Assembly (NCBI GenBank): GCA_946480085.1
Contig: CAMLHZ010000014.1
Span: 1-64,000 of the forward strand
Source: an uncultured Flavobacteriales bacterium
Lineage (GTDB): Bacteria; Bacteroidota; Bacteroidia; Flavobacteriales; Crocinitomicaceae
Direction of reading: 5' to 3'
Length of the DNA: 64,000 nt
The translations under genes were made by a program, and so were the position numbers. Numbering within the stretch: the stretch's first letter is position 1; each line of letters starts with the position of its first letter. The notes under the pieces were generated by a model that saw only the letters and a list, made by a program, of their open reading frames with translations, had not been told where the DNA came from and made no database searches. This document shows, piece after piece, positions 27,599 to 37,024 of this stretch.

Positions 27599-27603
27599 TA
27601 AAC

Positions 27604-27635
27604 AAAAAGCCGTTCTCTTTAGAAAACGGCTTTTT
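27604..27635. terminator. Bidirectional Rho-independent terminator
   Basis: AAAAAGCCGTT (27604-27614) pairs with AACGGCTTTTT (27625-27635). T runs are present in both reading directions. It sits between convergent genes and can end both transcripts. Confidence 0.93.
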
Positions 27636-27649
27636 GTCTTTAAAACTTA

Positions 27650-30169
27650 TTAATTAACCACCAATCTCTTATTTATAATTCCTGATTTTGAGTGAATCTT
27701 TACAATGTAAACACCATTTTCAAATGACGAAACATTCACTTTTGTTTTCTTCATGTTTGGCTGAAGTTCGTTTACTTTTACTCCATTCAACGTAAAGAAC
27801 TCGATACTTTCCATTTCTTCAGTCGACTCGAACATAACCACATTAGAAGCTGGATTCGGATAGAGCTGAATATCTAAATCTGAAAGTTCATTCATTCCAA
27901 GATATCCAAACACATTTTGTGTTGTATTGGTTACAATTGGTGAATTGTAATCGAAGTAAATAGAGCATGTATTTTCAATGATTGTTTCATTTGGTAATCC
28001 TGCGAATGGTTTAATACGGTATTGAACATAACCAATAGAACCTTCAGGATCACTGGCACTATCTGCTAACATGATGTTCGGGAAACGAATGCTCATCATA
28101 CGTGAAACTGCATTCACAGAAAATGTGTAATCACTACTTGCATCCACAATTTTCAAGCTTGTTAGATCCAGATTCTCGTCCAACACATCAGCCAAACGAA
28201 TATTGATTGCTGGTGCATTTCCTGTATTTTGGAAATGAATCGTATAAGTAAATTCATCTGTAAATCCTGAAGCAACTAACTCTGGGTATGTTTCTTTGAT
28301 ATTTGGATCGTATGAATTCACCACATGATAACAGTAAGAATACGTGTTGTTTGAAGCATTCAAATCGCCTGTTGTAGCCGTTGTAACCGTCACCGAAACA
28401 CAAAACTCATCGGAAGAATTTGCTGTTGTATCGGTTAAAATAGAAGCTGAAAAGACATTTGCACCAACAGCACCAAAATCGGCTATAGCATACGTTGCTG
28501 TATTTCCGGCAATTGAAGGCGAACCACTAAATGCAATTGTTCCTGGTCCAGAAACAGCAATACTTACATCTCCAGAAATTCCCGTAGCACAATACGCCTG
28601 AAATTGAGCGGTCAAATCGCCGGCAAGAATGTGCAATTCATGCGTTTGTCCAGGGAAAACCAATCCGTTTGGAACTACAGACTGCACTCCCAAATCAAAA
28701 CCAGAACAAACCAAACCGAAATCACCACCTTCAACCTCAGGGACAGCCTGAGTTACAGTAGCAGTGTTCTCATTGTTTACCGGACAAGTCACTTGCAATG
28801 CTGGTGACAGAACTGTTGTATTAATAGCCAATTCATAATCACCTTCAGCTGCCGCAAAATAATAGTCGCCGTTAACCAGATTAGTAGACATCGTGATTGT
28901 AGTTCCTGTATTATCATTCAATACCATTGGAATGTAGATCAACGGAAGTCCCGAGTCAACACAATCATTGTTCGCATCATCAAACACACTTCCCTGAATT
29001 CCCATAGCGCTTTGACATCCGTTGGGATTGTTTACAGGGTCATTTTCGTTACATAAAGGATAGGCCAATAGATCCGAAAACATTGCAGGAACATAATTAG
29101 GCAAGCATGAAAATGGATTCCCACTCAAACTAACATACAAAGCAGCTTCAGGAAACACGGGGAAACATGCAATTTGATTAGAATCACACATTAGAAATTG
29201 TATCGATTGTGGTATTTCTGGAAGAGATGTTAGGAAGTTACTTTCGCAGTGTAAATCCGTCAGTAACAAAGGAAGACTTGGTATTGACGACAATTGATTG
29301 TGATCACAAGAAATTGTCAGAAGGGACGTTGGTAACGTTGGTAAAGTAAATAATTGATTATACGAGCACTGTAAGTCTGTAATAGACGATGGTAAGTCGG
29401 GAAGCACCAATAATTCATTCATTGCGCACAATAAAGTAACCATGGAAACTGGTAAGGTGGGTAGTGAACTAATTTGATTATCATTACACCACAAATACTG
29501 CAAATTCGAAGGTAGTTGAGGCAATTGGGTCAATTGATTTTGTATACAGTATAAAGTCGTTAACTCTGCGGGCAAGATCGGCAATGAACTCAATAGATTA
29601 TTAGAACAATTAAGATTATGTAGATCAACTGGTAAAATGGGTAATTCTGTCAAGTTGTTATTCGGACAAGACAAATAATACAAATTTTCTGGAAGATTCA
29701 ATAAGGTATTCAATCCATTGGATTCACAAGTTAAAAACGATAAAGTAGGTGGTAAAGCTGTTATAGAATTAATTTGATTGTCTCCACAATATAACCCAAT
29801 TAGCGTCGAAGGCAGGTTAGTTAATGACGTTAATTGATTGCTGTAACAAAAGAAATAAAGTAATGAATCGGGTAAGACAGGAATATTGGTTAACTGGTTA
29901 TTAGGACAATACAAAAATTTCAAATTCTCAAACCCGCTAACTCCATTTAAATCGCCAATGTTTAAATTGGAAATATCTAAAGAATCCTCTCCCTGAATGT
30001 CCGGATGATCCGCATCCACAAAAAAATCACTTCCGCTGGTCATAAATGCCGACGCAGGATAATTTGCAGTTAAAAATGCTTGAAAATTAGGATCCGGAAC
30101 CTGAACCCAGGTTTGAGCAAATGAATTTGCCGTAAATAGCAACAATGCTGCGATTAGTATTTTTCTCAT
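27650..30169 (-). CDS. Secreted leucine-rich-repeat protein with T9SS sorting domain, copy A
   Basis: The 839-residue protein has a Sec signal peptide (1-19). It then carries a capping segment (WVQVPDPNFQAFL) and about twelve consecutive 20-residue leucine-rich repeats from residue 99, consensus LPxxLxxLxCxxNQLxxLPx with a Cys in nearly every repeat. A Gly-rich SdrD/carboxypeptidase-like domain follows (GIQGSVFDDANNDC, about 390-470). A beta-sandwich comes next, then a DUF7619-like domain (TYTIHFQNTGNAPAINIRL, about 640-760). The end is a type A T9SS sorting domain starting LYPNPASNVV. It should be on the surface or released. A binding or adhesion role is inferred; no catalytic motif is present. 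The paralogue is 11 bases upstream on the same strand. Confidence 0.85.
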   Translation of the reverse strand: MRKILIAALLLFTANSFAQTWVQVPDPNFQAFLTANYPASAFMTSGSDFFVDADHPDIQGEDSLDISNLNIGDLNGVSGFENLKFLYCPNNQLTNIPVLPDSLLYFFCYSNQLTSLTNLPSTLIGLYCGDNQINSITALPPTLSFLTCESNGLNTLLNLPENLYYLSCPNNNLTELPILPVDLHNLNCSNNLLSSLPILPAELTTLYCIQNQLTQLPQLPSNLQYLWCNDNQISSLPTLPVSMVTLLCAMNELLVLPDLPSSITDLQCSYNQLFTLPTLPTSLLTISCDHNQLSSIPSLPLLLTDLHCESNFLTSLPEIPQSIQFLMCDSNQIACFPVFPEAALYVSLSGNPFSCLPNYVPAMFSDLLAYPLCNENDPVNNPNGCQSAMGIQGSVFDDANNDCVDSGLPLIYIPMVLNDNTGTTITMSTNLVNGDYYFAAAEGDYELAINTTVLSPALQVTCPVNNENTATVTQAVPEVEGGDFGLVCSGFDLGVQSVVPNGLVFPGQTHELHILAGDLTAQFQAYCATGISGDVSIAVSGPGTIAFSGSPSIAGNTATYAIADFGAVGANVFSASILTDTTANSSDEFCVSVTVTTATTGDLNASNNTYSYCYHVVNSYDPNIKETYPELVASGFTDEFTYTIHFQNTGNAPAINIRLADVLDENLDLTSLKIVDASSDYTFSVNAVSRMMSIRFPNIMLADSASDPEGSIGYVQYRIKPFAGLPNETIIENTCSIYFDYNSPIVTNTTQNVFGYLGMNELSDLDIQLYPNPASNVVMFESTEEMESIEFFTLNGVKVNELQPNMKKTKVNVSSFENGVYIVKIHSKSGIINKRLVVN

Positions 30170-30180
30170 AGTAGTAAATG

Positions 30181-32580
30181 TTATTGATTGATTACTAGTC
30201 GTGTATTTTTTACTCCTGTTGCTGTATAAATTTTCACCAGATAAACACCGTTTTCAAATGATGAAACATTCACTTTCGTTTTGTTAGCGTGTGGTTGAAG
30301 TTCGTTCACTTTCACTCCATTCAACGTAAAGAAATCGATACTTTCCATTTCCTCATCAGACTCCAAGACTACTTGGCTAGAAGCTGGATTCGGATAGAGC
30401 TGAATATCTAAATCTGAAAGTTCATTCATTCCAAGATATCCGAATACGTTTTGTGTTGTATTCGTTATAATTGGTGAATTGTAATCGAAGTAAATAGAGC
30501 AAGTATTTTCAATGATTGTTTCATTTGGTAATCCTGCGACTGGTTTAATACGGTATTGAACATAACCAATAGAACCTTCAGGATCACTTGCACTATCCGC
30601 CAACATGATGTTCGGAAAACGAATGCTCATTATTCGTGAAACCGCGTCCACAGAAAAAGTATAATCACTACTTGCATCTACAATTTTCAAGCTGGTTAAA
30701 TCGAGATTCTCGTCCAACACATCTGCCAAACGAATATTGATTGCCGGCGCATTTCCTGTATTTTGGAAATGAATGGTATAGGTGAATTCATCTGTAAATC
30801 CTGGAGCAACTAACTCTGGGTATGTTTCTTTGATATTTGGATCGTACGAATTCACCACCTGATAGCAGTATGAATACGTGTTGTTTGAAGCATTCAAATC
30901 GCCTGTTGTAGCCGTTGTAACCGTTACCGAAACACAAAACTCATCGGAAGAATTTGCTGTTGTATCAGTTAAAATAGAAGCTGAAAAGACATTTGCGCCA
31001 ACAGCACCAAAATCTACGATAGTATATGTTGCTGTATTTCCGGTAATTGAAGGCGAACCACTAAATGCAATTGTTCCTGGACCAGAAACTGTAATACTTA
31101 CATCTCCAGAAATTCCCGTAGCACAATACGCCTGAAACTGAGCGGTTAAATCACCTGCAAGAATGTTCAATTCATGTGTTTGTCCCGGGAAAACCAATCC
31201 GTTAGGAACAACCGACTGCACTCCTAAATCGAAACCAGAACAAACCAAACCAAAATCGCCACCTTCAACCACGGGAACAGCTTGAGTTACAGTAGCTGTA
31301 TTCGCATTGTTTACCGGACAAGTAACTTGCAATGCTGGTGACAGAACGGTTGTATTGATTGCCAATTCATAATCTCCCGGTTCCGCAGCAAAGTAATAGT
31401 CGCCGTTTACCAAATTCGTGGAAGAAGTAATTAGGTTTCCATTATCGTCATTTAGAACCATTGGAACATAGATCAATGGAAGACCCGAGTCAACACAGTC
31501 ATTGTTCACATCTTCAAAAATACTTCCCTGAATTCCCATTGCGCTTTGGCAAGCGTTGGGATTGTTTACAGGATCGTTTTCGTTACAAAGTGGATATGCT
31601 AAAGTTGCAGCATCCATTGCAGGGACGTAGTTTGGGAGACAAGTGAAAGGATTGCTAAAGATTTGAACTACTGTGAGTGATGAAGGAAATTCAGGAAAAC
31701 AATTGATCTGATTTTCAGCACATAGCAAACCCGTTAGTGAATTAGGTAGATCAGGCAAAGTGGTTAATTGATTATTATCACAAATCAAGGCAGTTAGTGT
31801 AGAAGGTAGCGTTGATAGAGCTGAAAGTTGATTATTATTACATTGTAAGGAGGTTAATCCGGCAGGCAAATTCGGACAAACAGAAAACTGATTGTTCATA
31901 ATCCAAAGATATTGTAAAGACGCAGGTAGATCAAGTTCAGACAATTGATTATCAGAGCAATCCAATGAAATCAATGAATTGGGAAGTCCCGGTAATTCCG
32001 TCAATTGATTATTTGCGCAAGAAAACGAATATAAGTATGTTGGAAGTGCAGGCAAATCGGTAAAAAGGTTTCCTATTATAGCCAAAATCACCATGTTATC
32101 AGACAAAATAGGCAAAGTACTTAGCTGATTATCATTACAGTGCAGTATCGAAACTGATGATGGCATATCAGGTAATACTGTCAATTGGTTACTACTACAC
32201 TGTAAATAATTCAAGTTAAACGGTAAGTTTGGTAAACTGATCAACTGATTGTAACTACAATCCAAATGCACCAAATTCAGCGGCAAATCAGAAAGAGTGG
32301 AAATGATATTGTTACTACAGTTGATAAAAATCAAATTATTAAACGCCAAAACACCATCGATACTTGCAATGCCTAAATTTGAAATATCCAAAGAATCCTC
32401 ATTCTGAATATCCGCGTGATCCGCATCCACAAAGAAATCACTCCCGTTAGTCATAAATGCAGCAGCAGGATAATTAGCCGTTAAGAATGCTTGAAAATTA
32501 GGATCCGGAACCTGAACCCAGGTTTGAGCAAATGAATTTGCTGTAAAGAATAAAAGGATGGCGAGTAAGGCGTTTTTCAT
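30181..32580 (-). CDS. Secreted leucine-rich-repeat protein with T9SS sorting domain, copy B
   Basis: The 799-residue paralogue of the next gene has the same order: signal peptide, N-terminal cap, leucine-rich repeats (about ten of 20 residues, one of 19), GIQGSIFEDVNNDC domain, DUF7619-like domain and T9SS sorting domain (LYPNPASSQVV). The N-terminal cap and everything after the repeats are nearly identical to copy A at protein and DNA level. The repeats themselves differ in sequence and number. The 40-residue size difference equals two repeats. A -7 box at 32601-32608 precedes this gene and only 11 bases separate the two, so they probably form one operon with copy B first. Confidence 0.85.
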   Translation of the reverse strand: MKNALLAILLFFTANSFAQTWVQVPDPNFQAFLTANYPAAAFMTNGSDFFVDADHADIQNEDSLDISNLGIASIDGVLAFNNLIFINCSNNIISTLSDLPLNLVHLDCSYNQLISLPNLPFNLNYLQCSSNQLTVLPDMPSSVSILHCNDNQLSTLPILSDNMVILAIIGNLFTDLPALPTYLYSFSCANNQLTELPGLPNSLISLDCSDNQLSELDLPASLQYLWIMNNQFSVCPNLPAGLTSLQCNNNQLSALSTLPSTLTALICDNNQLTTLPDLPNSLTGLLCAENQINCFPEFPSSLTVVQIFSNPFTCLPNYVPAMDAATLAYPLCNENDPVNNPNACQSAMGIQGSIFEDVNNDCVDSGLPLIYVPMVLNDDNGNLITSSTNLVNGDYYFAAEPGDYELAINTTVLSPALQVTCPVNNANTATVTQAVPVVEGGDFGLVCSGFDLGVQSVVPNGLVFPGQTHELNILAGDLTAQFQAYCATGISGDVSITVSGPGTIAFSGSPSITGNTATYTIVDFGAVGANVFSASILTDTTANSSDEFCVSVTVTTATTGDLNASNNTYSYCYQVVNSYDPNIKETYPELVAPGFTDEFTYTIHFQNTGNAPAINIRLADVLDENLDLTSLKIVDASSDYTFSVDAVSRIMSIRFPNIMLADSASDPEGSIGYVQYRIKPVAGLPNETIIENTCSIYFDYNSPIITNTTQNVFGYLGMNELSDLDIQLYPNPASSQVVLESDEEMESIDFFTLNGVKVNELQPHANKTKVNVSSFENGVYLVKIYTATGVKNTRLVINQ

Positions 32581-32600
32581 ATTAGGTAGTATTTACGTTC

Positions 32601-32608
32601 CAAATGTA
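32601..32608 (-). promoter_or_regulatory. -7 promoter element of the LRR operon
   Basis: On the minus strand the sequence is TACATTTG, matching TAnnTTTG, 21 bases upstream of copy B. A -33 TTG at the ideal 19-base distance is not seen. Confidence 0.5.
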
Positions 32609-32697
32609 GGTAATAATCAACTCCAAACGAAGATGGTAGTTGAGAAATGAGCATTGACTCCAATTCAACGAAAGTTTGACAATTTCGAACAAACAAA

Positions 32698-32734
32698 AAC
32701 CCTGGCACTTCGACTACGCTCAGTGACCAGGGTT
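32698..32734 (-). terminator. Terminator with REP-like loop
   Basis: AACCCTGG (32698-32705) pairs with CCAGGGTT (32727-32734). On the minus strand a T run follows. The loop contains CACTTCGACTACGCTCAGTG, itself an inverted repeat and, from memory, a widespread bacterial intergenic repeat word. It ends the enoyl-CoA hydratase gene. Confidence 0.8.
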
Positions 32735-32773
32735 CAATATCTTAAGTTATACTACTTCCTTCGCTAGCCAAGG

Positions 32774-33550
32774 CTAGCTCTTCTTTTTGAAGGCATGAAT
32801 TGCATTCACCGTAAAATCAGACAAAACCAATGTTCCGCTGATTCCAGCCCTTTCCAATAACAACTGATCCCAATGCTCCGTTCCTTGCCAGAACACTTTT
32901 TTCAATTCAGCCATTGCTTCCGGACTTGATTTTGCCAACTGTGTCGACAAACGAAGAATTTCTTCATCCATATCATCTTCAGTTTCAAAAACATCGGTAT
33001 ACAATCCTTTTTTCATTGCCCAATCTGCAGTACGCCATTCTGTAGCGTTAATTGCCAACTGAGACATAGCGGAAAGTCCAATCTTACGCTCAACAGCTGG
33101 TCCAACCACAAATGGTCCGATTCCAACTGCCAATTCAGAAAGCTTTACGTCAGCATAACGCGTTGCATAACAATAGTCAACTGCAGAAGCAATTCCTACT
33201 CCACCACCAACAGCTTTACCCTGAACACGTCCAATGATTAATTTCGGACATTTTCTACAAGCGTTGATGACCTGAGCAAATCCAGAGAAGAAAACCTTCC
33301 CTGTTTCCAGGTTATCAATTGCAATTAATTCATCAAAACTAGCTCCGGCACAGAATGCCTTATCGCCAGCAGATCGAAGAACAATTACCTTAACTTCCGG
33401 ATTGTTTCCCATCTCGGTAATTGTTTCTGCTAGTAAACGCAAAATTTTTCCGGGAAGTGAGTTACTCATTGGGTGTCCAAACTCGATTGTTCCAACACCT
33501 TTATCATCTATCGACGTGTGTACGTGACCTTGATCAACAGCTTCTGACAT
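32774..33550 (-). CDS. Enoyl-CoA hydratase/isomerase family protein
   Basis: The 258-residue crotonase-fold enzyme has the oxyanion-hole and CoA-binding segments AGDKAFCAGASFDE and GKAVGGGVGIASAVDYCYA. The second catalytic region SELAVGIGPFVVGPAVE carries the typical Glu. It acts on enoyl-CoA thioesters in the cytoplasm. The overall look fits methylglutaconyl-CoA hydratases as well as general hydratases, so the exact substrate is open. It lies six bases downstream of the RRM protein gene on the same strand, an unexpected pairing that suggests co-transcription. A terminator follows. Confidence 0.85.
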   Translation of the reverse strand: MSEAVDQGHVHTSIDDKGVGTIEFGHPMSNSLPGKILRLLAETITEMGNNPEVKVIVLRSAGDKAFCAGASFDELIAIDNLETGKVFFSGFAQVINACRKCPKLIIGRVQGKAVGGGVGIASAVDYCYATRYADVKLSELAVGIGPFVVGPAVERKIGLSAMSQLAINATEWRTADWAMKKGLYTDVFETEDDMDEEILRLSTQLAKSSPEAMAELKKVFWQGTEHWDQLLLERAGISGTLVLSDFTVNAIHAFKKKS

Positions 33551-33556
33551 GCTTAA

Positions 33557-34195
33557 TTACTCTTTTGTTCTACGTGGTCTTAATTTTCTTTCTCCAGAAT
33601 CTGAACTTCCTTCTGAAGATGATGGTTTATTTTCACCGCTCTGTCCTTCCGAGTTCCACGGCTTTCTTTCTCCTTGTCCTTCTGAATTCCATGGTTTACG
33701 TTCTCCACTTGGTCTATCAGAATTCCAAGGTTTACGCTCACCACCTTGTCCGCCTGAATTCCATGGCTTTCTCTCGCCTTGACCTTCAGAATTCCACGGT
33801 TTGCGTTCTCCACCTCCAGAATTATTAGAACGGTATCCACCGCCTCCACCACCTTGACGTGGACCATTGAAGTTGCGCTGTCCGCCACCACCCTGGAAAG
33901 GTTTCTTTTGGAATGTTTTCTTTGGTTTGTCTTCGGGTTTTGGTCTGTTTGATTTTGGTGAAGCGATCTTTACATCTAAACTTCTTCCATTGACTTCAAA
34001 ACCGTTCAATGCTTGAATAGCAGCAATTGCCTCTTCTGCACTTTCCATTTCAACGTATCCGAAACCTTTTGATTGTTTTGTTTTAGCATCAAAAACTACA
34101 TGAGCTAAATGCACAGCACCAAACGCGGAAAACGTTACTTTCAAATCTTCAGACGTGATTTCCCAGTCCAGATTAGCAATAAAAATATTTGTCAT
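33557..34195 (-). CDS. RRM RNA-binding protein with glycine-rich repeat tail
   Basis: The 212-residue protein starts with one RNA-recognition motif (1-78): RNP2 reads IFIANL and RNP1 reads KGFGYVEM. A basic linker (PKPEDKPKKTFQKKPFQ) leads to a low-complexity tail of GGGG and asparagine/arginine runs. Five near-identical copies of GERKPWNS then follow, with short Glu/Gly/Gln spacers, and the C-terminus is basic (RKLRPRRTKE). Such cold-shock-like RRM proteins are common in Bacteroidota and cyanobacteria and bind RNA. The tail resembles disordered RGG regions but uses Lys-Pro-Trp. The gene is separated from the upstream coiled-coil gene by that gene's terminator. Confidence 0.9.
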   Translation of the reverse strand: MTNIFIANLDWEITSEDLKVTFSAFGAVHLAHVVFDAKTKQSKGFGYVEMESAEEAIAAIQALNGFEVNGRSLDVKIASPKSNRPKPEDKPKKTFQKKPFQGGGGQRNFNGPRQGGGGGGYRSNNSGGGERKPWNSEGQGERKPWNSGGQGGERKPWNSDRPSGERKPWNSEGQGERKPWNSEGQSGENKPSSSEGSSDSGERKLRPRRTKE

Positions 34196-34210
34196 TACCT
34201 AAAAATAAAA

Positions 34211-34239
34211 AAAGTGCTCAGCTTCACACTGAGCACTTT
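34211..34239 (-). terminator. Rho-independent terminator
   Basis: AAAGTGCTCAG (34211-34221) pairs perfectly with CTGAGCACTTT (34229-34239). On the minus strand it is followed by a long T run. It ends the coiled-coil membrane protein gene. Confidence 0.93.
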
Positions 34240-34249
34240 ACAAAACTAA

Positions 34250-35212
34250 CTATTTTAAACTAAATGCGTCCGTTCCAATTACAGAACCATCACAATAAAT
34301 TTTAACCTTGTACGATCCAGCTGTCGGCTCTTCACCGTTGAAATCGTAATAGATTGATACATCTAATGCTTTATTACCGTATTGAACTTCACGTTTTGCA
34401 GAGTAAACTACACCGTTATCAGATCCACCACTTCTACCTTGAAGCACTTTTCCTGAAGGATCAGTAATTTGAAGGTAAAGTACACGTTGACCTGCTTCAG
34501 CGATATCATTTTCTCCAATAGTAAATGATGAAATTGCCTGCACACAGTTACGCGCTTTTGTCGTAGGTTCTGGTGTGTCATTCATTTTCATACGTTGACC
34601 TGTAGAATTGAAACCGTAAGCTTTCAACTTCGCAGCAACATCTACTTTCGCTTTTTGTGTAGCTGCATCATCTTTGAACTGATCGCGTTCAACTTTCGTA
34701 TCTGTCAACTCGGCTGTAGTTTTATCCAAGTCTGTAGACAATTGAACGTTTTTCGTATTCAACTCGTCAATTTGACGAACGTAATCACGCATAATTGCAC
34801 GTAACGTTTCATTTTCACGTTGCAACTTCGCGTACAACGAAGCAGTTACTTTACCATTTTTCTTAGCTGTTTCCAATTCAGTGATCAATCCCTGAATCTT
34901 ATCCTGCTGTGCTTTCATAGCCTCTTGATCTTCTGCACGTCCCAATTCACGAATTTTGTCGTAATCCGACATCATGTTTTTGAAATCTGTCATTAAATCA
35001 TCGGTCATTCCGTCACCCATCATCGGAGCCATCATTTGATTCATTGCCTCCATGTCCTTCTCAGCATTTTCCAACTTGGTTCTAGTTTCTGCTAATTCAC
35101 CTCGTGTGGAATACCATAAGTAAGACATCACCCCCGTCACTGCCAGTAAAAAAACGATAATCGCTGTAAATACTGGCTTCAAATTTCTCTCTTGTTCTTC
35201 TGACATAACCAT
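34250..35212 (-). CDS. Membrane-anchored coiled-coil protein
   Basis: The 320-residue protein has a short cytoplasmic start (MVMSEEQERNLKP; Met3 is an equally good start). A single membrane helix follows at about 13-33. A long heptad-patterned coiled coil spans about 37-190, interrupted by a Met-rich patch (MNQMMAPMMGDGMTDDLM). The C-terminal domain (about 200-320) is a beta-sandwich with RVLYLQITDPSGKVL and DVSIYYDFNGEEPTAGSYKV strands, probably in the periplasm. Proteins of this layout occur widely in Bacteroidota without assigned function. A spacer or tether role in the envelope is inferred from the geometry only. Confidence 0.7.
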   Translation of the reverse strand: MVMSEEQERNLKPVFTAIIVFLLAVTGVMSYLWYSTRGELAETRTKLENAEKDMEAMNQMMAPMMGDGMTDDLMTDFKNMMSDYDKIRELGRAEDQEAMKAQQDKIQGLITELETAKKNGKVTASLYAKLQRENETLRAIMRDYVRQIDELNTKNVQLSTDLDKTTAELTDTKVERDQFKDDAATQKAKVDVAAKLKAYGFNSTGQRMKMNDTPEPTTKARNCVQAISSFTIGENDIAEAGQRVLYLQITDPSGKVLQGRSGGSDNGVVYSAKREVQYGNKALDVSIYYDFNGEEPTAGSYKVKIYCDGSVIGTDAFSLK

Positions 35213-35352
35213 TTAATTTTAATACAAATATATAAAAGTGGTTGGTTGAACAACTCAATCTGCACAAATCCAACTTCGGAAACAAATTAAATTCTCTATT
35301 TCGTGTTTACCAAGCTTCTATTGTTAAGTTATGATAAATCGTAACAAATGTT

Positions 35353-36861
35353 TCATTTTCTTAACAAATCGGGAAGCCAATTTTCCGTAGCATTTTGAAT
35401 TGAAACCGGCCGAAGCCAACGCAGCACTGCATCTGAGCCAACAGAGGTAAGAAAAGATGAGGAACTTGGAAATGGTCCACCGTGCTGCTGAGCAACGCTA
35501 ACTTCTACCCCAGTTGGAACTCCATTTACTATGATTCGCCCAACTTTATGTTGATATATTGGTAATAAAAAATTGAAATTTCTTTGAGAATTGGTAAATA
35601 CACTCCCAGTTAATTGTCCTTCCAGAACATTTAATGAGCTGATTACCTCAGTCATCGAATCACATTCCACCAGACAAATAAAAGCACCGAAAACTTCCTC
35701 GTGAAAAACAGGATCAACCATAAATTGTTCGCTTGAAACTAAAACTGCCGACGGACAAATACTATTGGAAGTAATTTTTCCTTCTAACAACAGCTCAGCT
35801 TTACTCTTTATCTCAGTAATTCTGGTTTGATAATTCTTCAAAATCCCTTTTCCAAGCATCACCTGCGGAGCTATTTTGGAAAGTCCTTCAAGTAGATAAT
35901 TAACGAATTCAACACGTTTGATCGACCTCTCCAAAAACAATATTCCAGGTGAAGTACAAAATTGTCCGGCATTCTGACTTATTGAAATTACCAATTTGTC
36001 TGCGATGGTTTTAAAGTCAGATTCCATTGCATCAGCGCAAATCACCACTGGATTGACACTTCCCATTTCAGCATAAACAGGAATTGGAATTTTCCGTTGA
36101 TTCGAAAAATCGATCAAAGCTTTTCCACCAGCAATGCTTCCAGTAAACCCAACAGCTTGAATAAAGTCATGCTTTACCAATTGTTCACCAACAGTAAAAT
36201 CAATTGCGTTCAGTTGAGAAAAAACACCTTCCGGCATATCGGTCTTCTTCGCTGCATCCATAATACATTGAGCAGAAAGAGAGGCCGTATTGGGATGAAG
36301 AGCATGCGCCTTTACAATTACAGGACAACCAGCAACCAAAGCAGAGGCAACATCACCTCCGAGTGTTGAATAAGCGAATGGAAAATTACTAGCTCCAAAA
36401 ACAACGACTGGTCCAATAGGAACATTCATTTTTCTTAAATCGAAGGTACGATACGGATTGTCTTTTTGAGATCTATCGATTTTTACCTGAAACGCGTATT
36501 CTGAACGAACAGCTTCAGCATATTGTTCAAATTGATAAATGGAACGATTCAGCTCCGTTTTTGCTCTTTCAAAAGGCAAACCAGTTTCCATTGTCATCAG
36601 TTCGCAAAGCAGATCGAAATTGTTTTGAATCTCTGCTACGATAGTAGAAATGAATTTCAGTCGTTTTTCAATTGGAGGCGATGAATAAAGAGGAAACGCC
36701 TTTTGAGCAATTTCACATGCTTCATTTACTTCTTCTGATGTTGCCTGAACAAATTGATTTGGAATCTCTTGCTCCAGTGCGGGATTGACACCAAAAAAGA
36801 ATCGGTTACCCGCACTTTTAAGCGAATAACCGATTACATTCTTTCCCGAAGGATATTTCAT
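35353..36861 (-). CDS. Aldehyde dehydrogenase, alpha-ketoglutaric semialdehyde type
   Basis: The start is the ATG of MKYPSGKNVIGYSL (502 residues); a longer frame begins with TTG. It is an NAD(P)-dependent aldehyde dehydrogenase with the catalytic Cys in NAGQFCTSPG and the general base Glu in PVYAEMGSVNPVV. The cofactor region reads FGASNFPFAYSTLGGDVASA. The SNFPFA and AEMGSVNP variants are characteristic of 2,5-dioxovalerate (alpha-ketoglutarate semialdehyde) dehydrogenases, which feed pentose, sugar-acid or hydroxyproline breakdown into the TCA cycle. No other gene of such a pathway is next to it, so the source of substrate is unknown. Confidence 0.85.
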   Translation of the reverse strand: MKYPSGKNVIGYSLKSAGNRFFFGVNPALEQEIPNQFVQATSEEVNEACEIAQKAFPLYSSPPIEKRLKFISTIVAEIQNNFDLLCELMTMETGLPFERAKTELNRSIYQFEQYAEAVRSEYAFQVKIDRSQKDNPYRTFDLRKMNVPIGPVVVFGASNFPFAYSTLGGDVASALVAGCPVIVKAHALHPNTASLSAQCIMDAAKKTDMPEGVFSQLNAIDFTVGEQLVKHDFIQAVGFTGSIAGGKALIDFSNQRKIPIPVYAEMGSVNPVVICADAMESDFKTIADKLVISISQNAGQFCTSPGILFLERSIKRVEFVNYLLEGLSKIAPQVMLGKGILKNYQTRITEIKSKAELLLEGKITSNSICPSAVLVSSEQFMVDPVFHEEVFGAFICLVECDSMTEVISSLNVLEGQLTGSVFTNSQRNFNFLLPIYQHKVGRIIVNGVPTGVEVSVAQQHGGPFPSSSSFLTSVGSDAVLRWLRPVSIQNATENWLPDLLRK

Positions 36862-37024
36862 TGAATCTGTTTTAATTTGTCTGATAAAATCAATTATCGC
36901 GTATTTTTGAGTGAATTGAGGCAAATTTCACAGCCATAGTTGGCGATTCTGGCGAAGAAATTGAACGAAAATACAGTCAAAAAGACGCATAAGAATAAAG
37001 TTGAGACAACTTTAAACAGATTCT

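Noticed and set aside
28344..31135. Two antisense open frames of 85 codons (28344-28601 and 30878-31135) with nearly the same translation
   Set aside because: They lie opposite the conserved part of the LRR paralogues. Their similarity follows from the DNA identity of the two sense genes, and no promoter or start context supports them.
27650..32580. LRR proteins as IpaH/NEL-type ubiquitin ligase effectors
   Set aside because: The 20-residue repeats look similar, but no NEL catalytic domain follows; the C-terminus is a DUF7619-like and T9SS module.
33421..33828. 135-codon plus-strand frame over the RRM repeat region
   Set aside because: It is the reverse reading of the GERKPWNS repeats and the hydratase N-terminus, which creates a long repetitive frame by chance.
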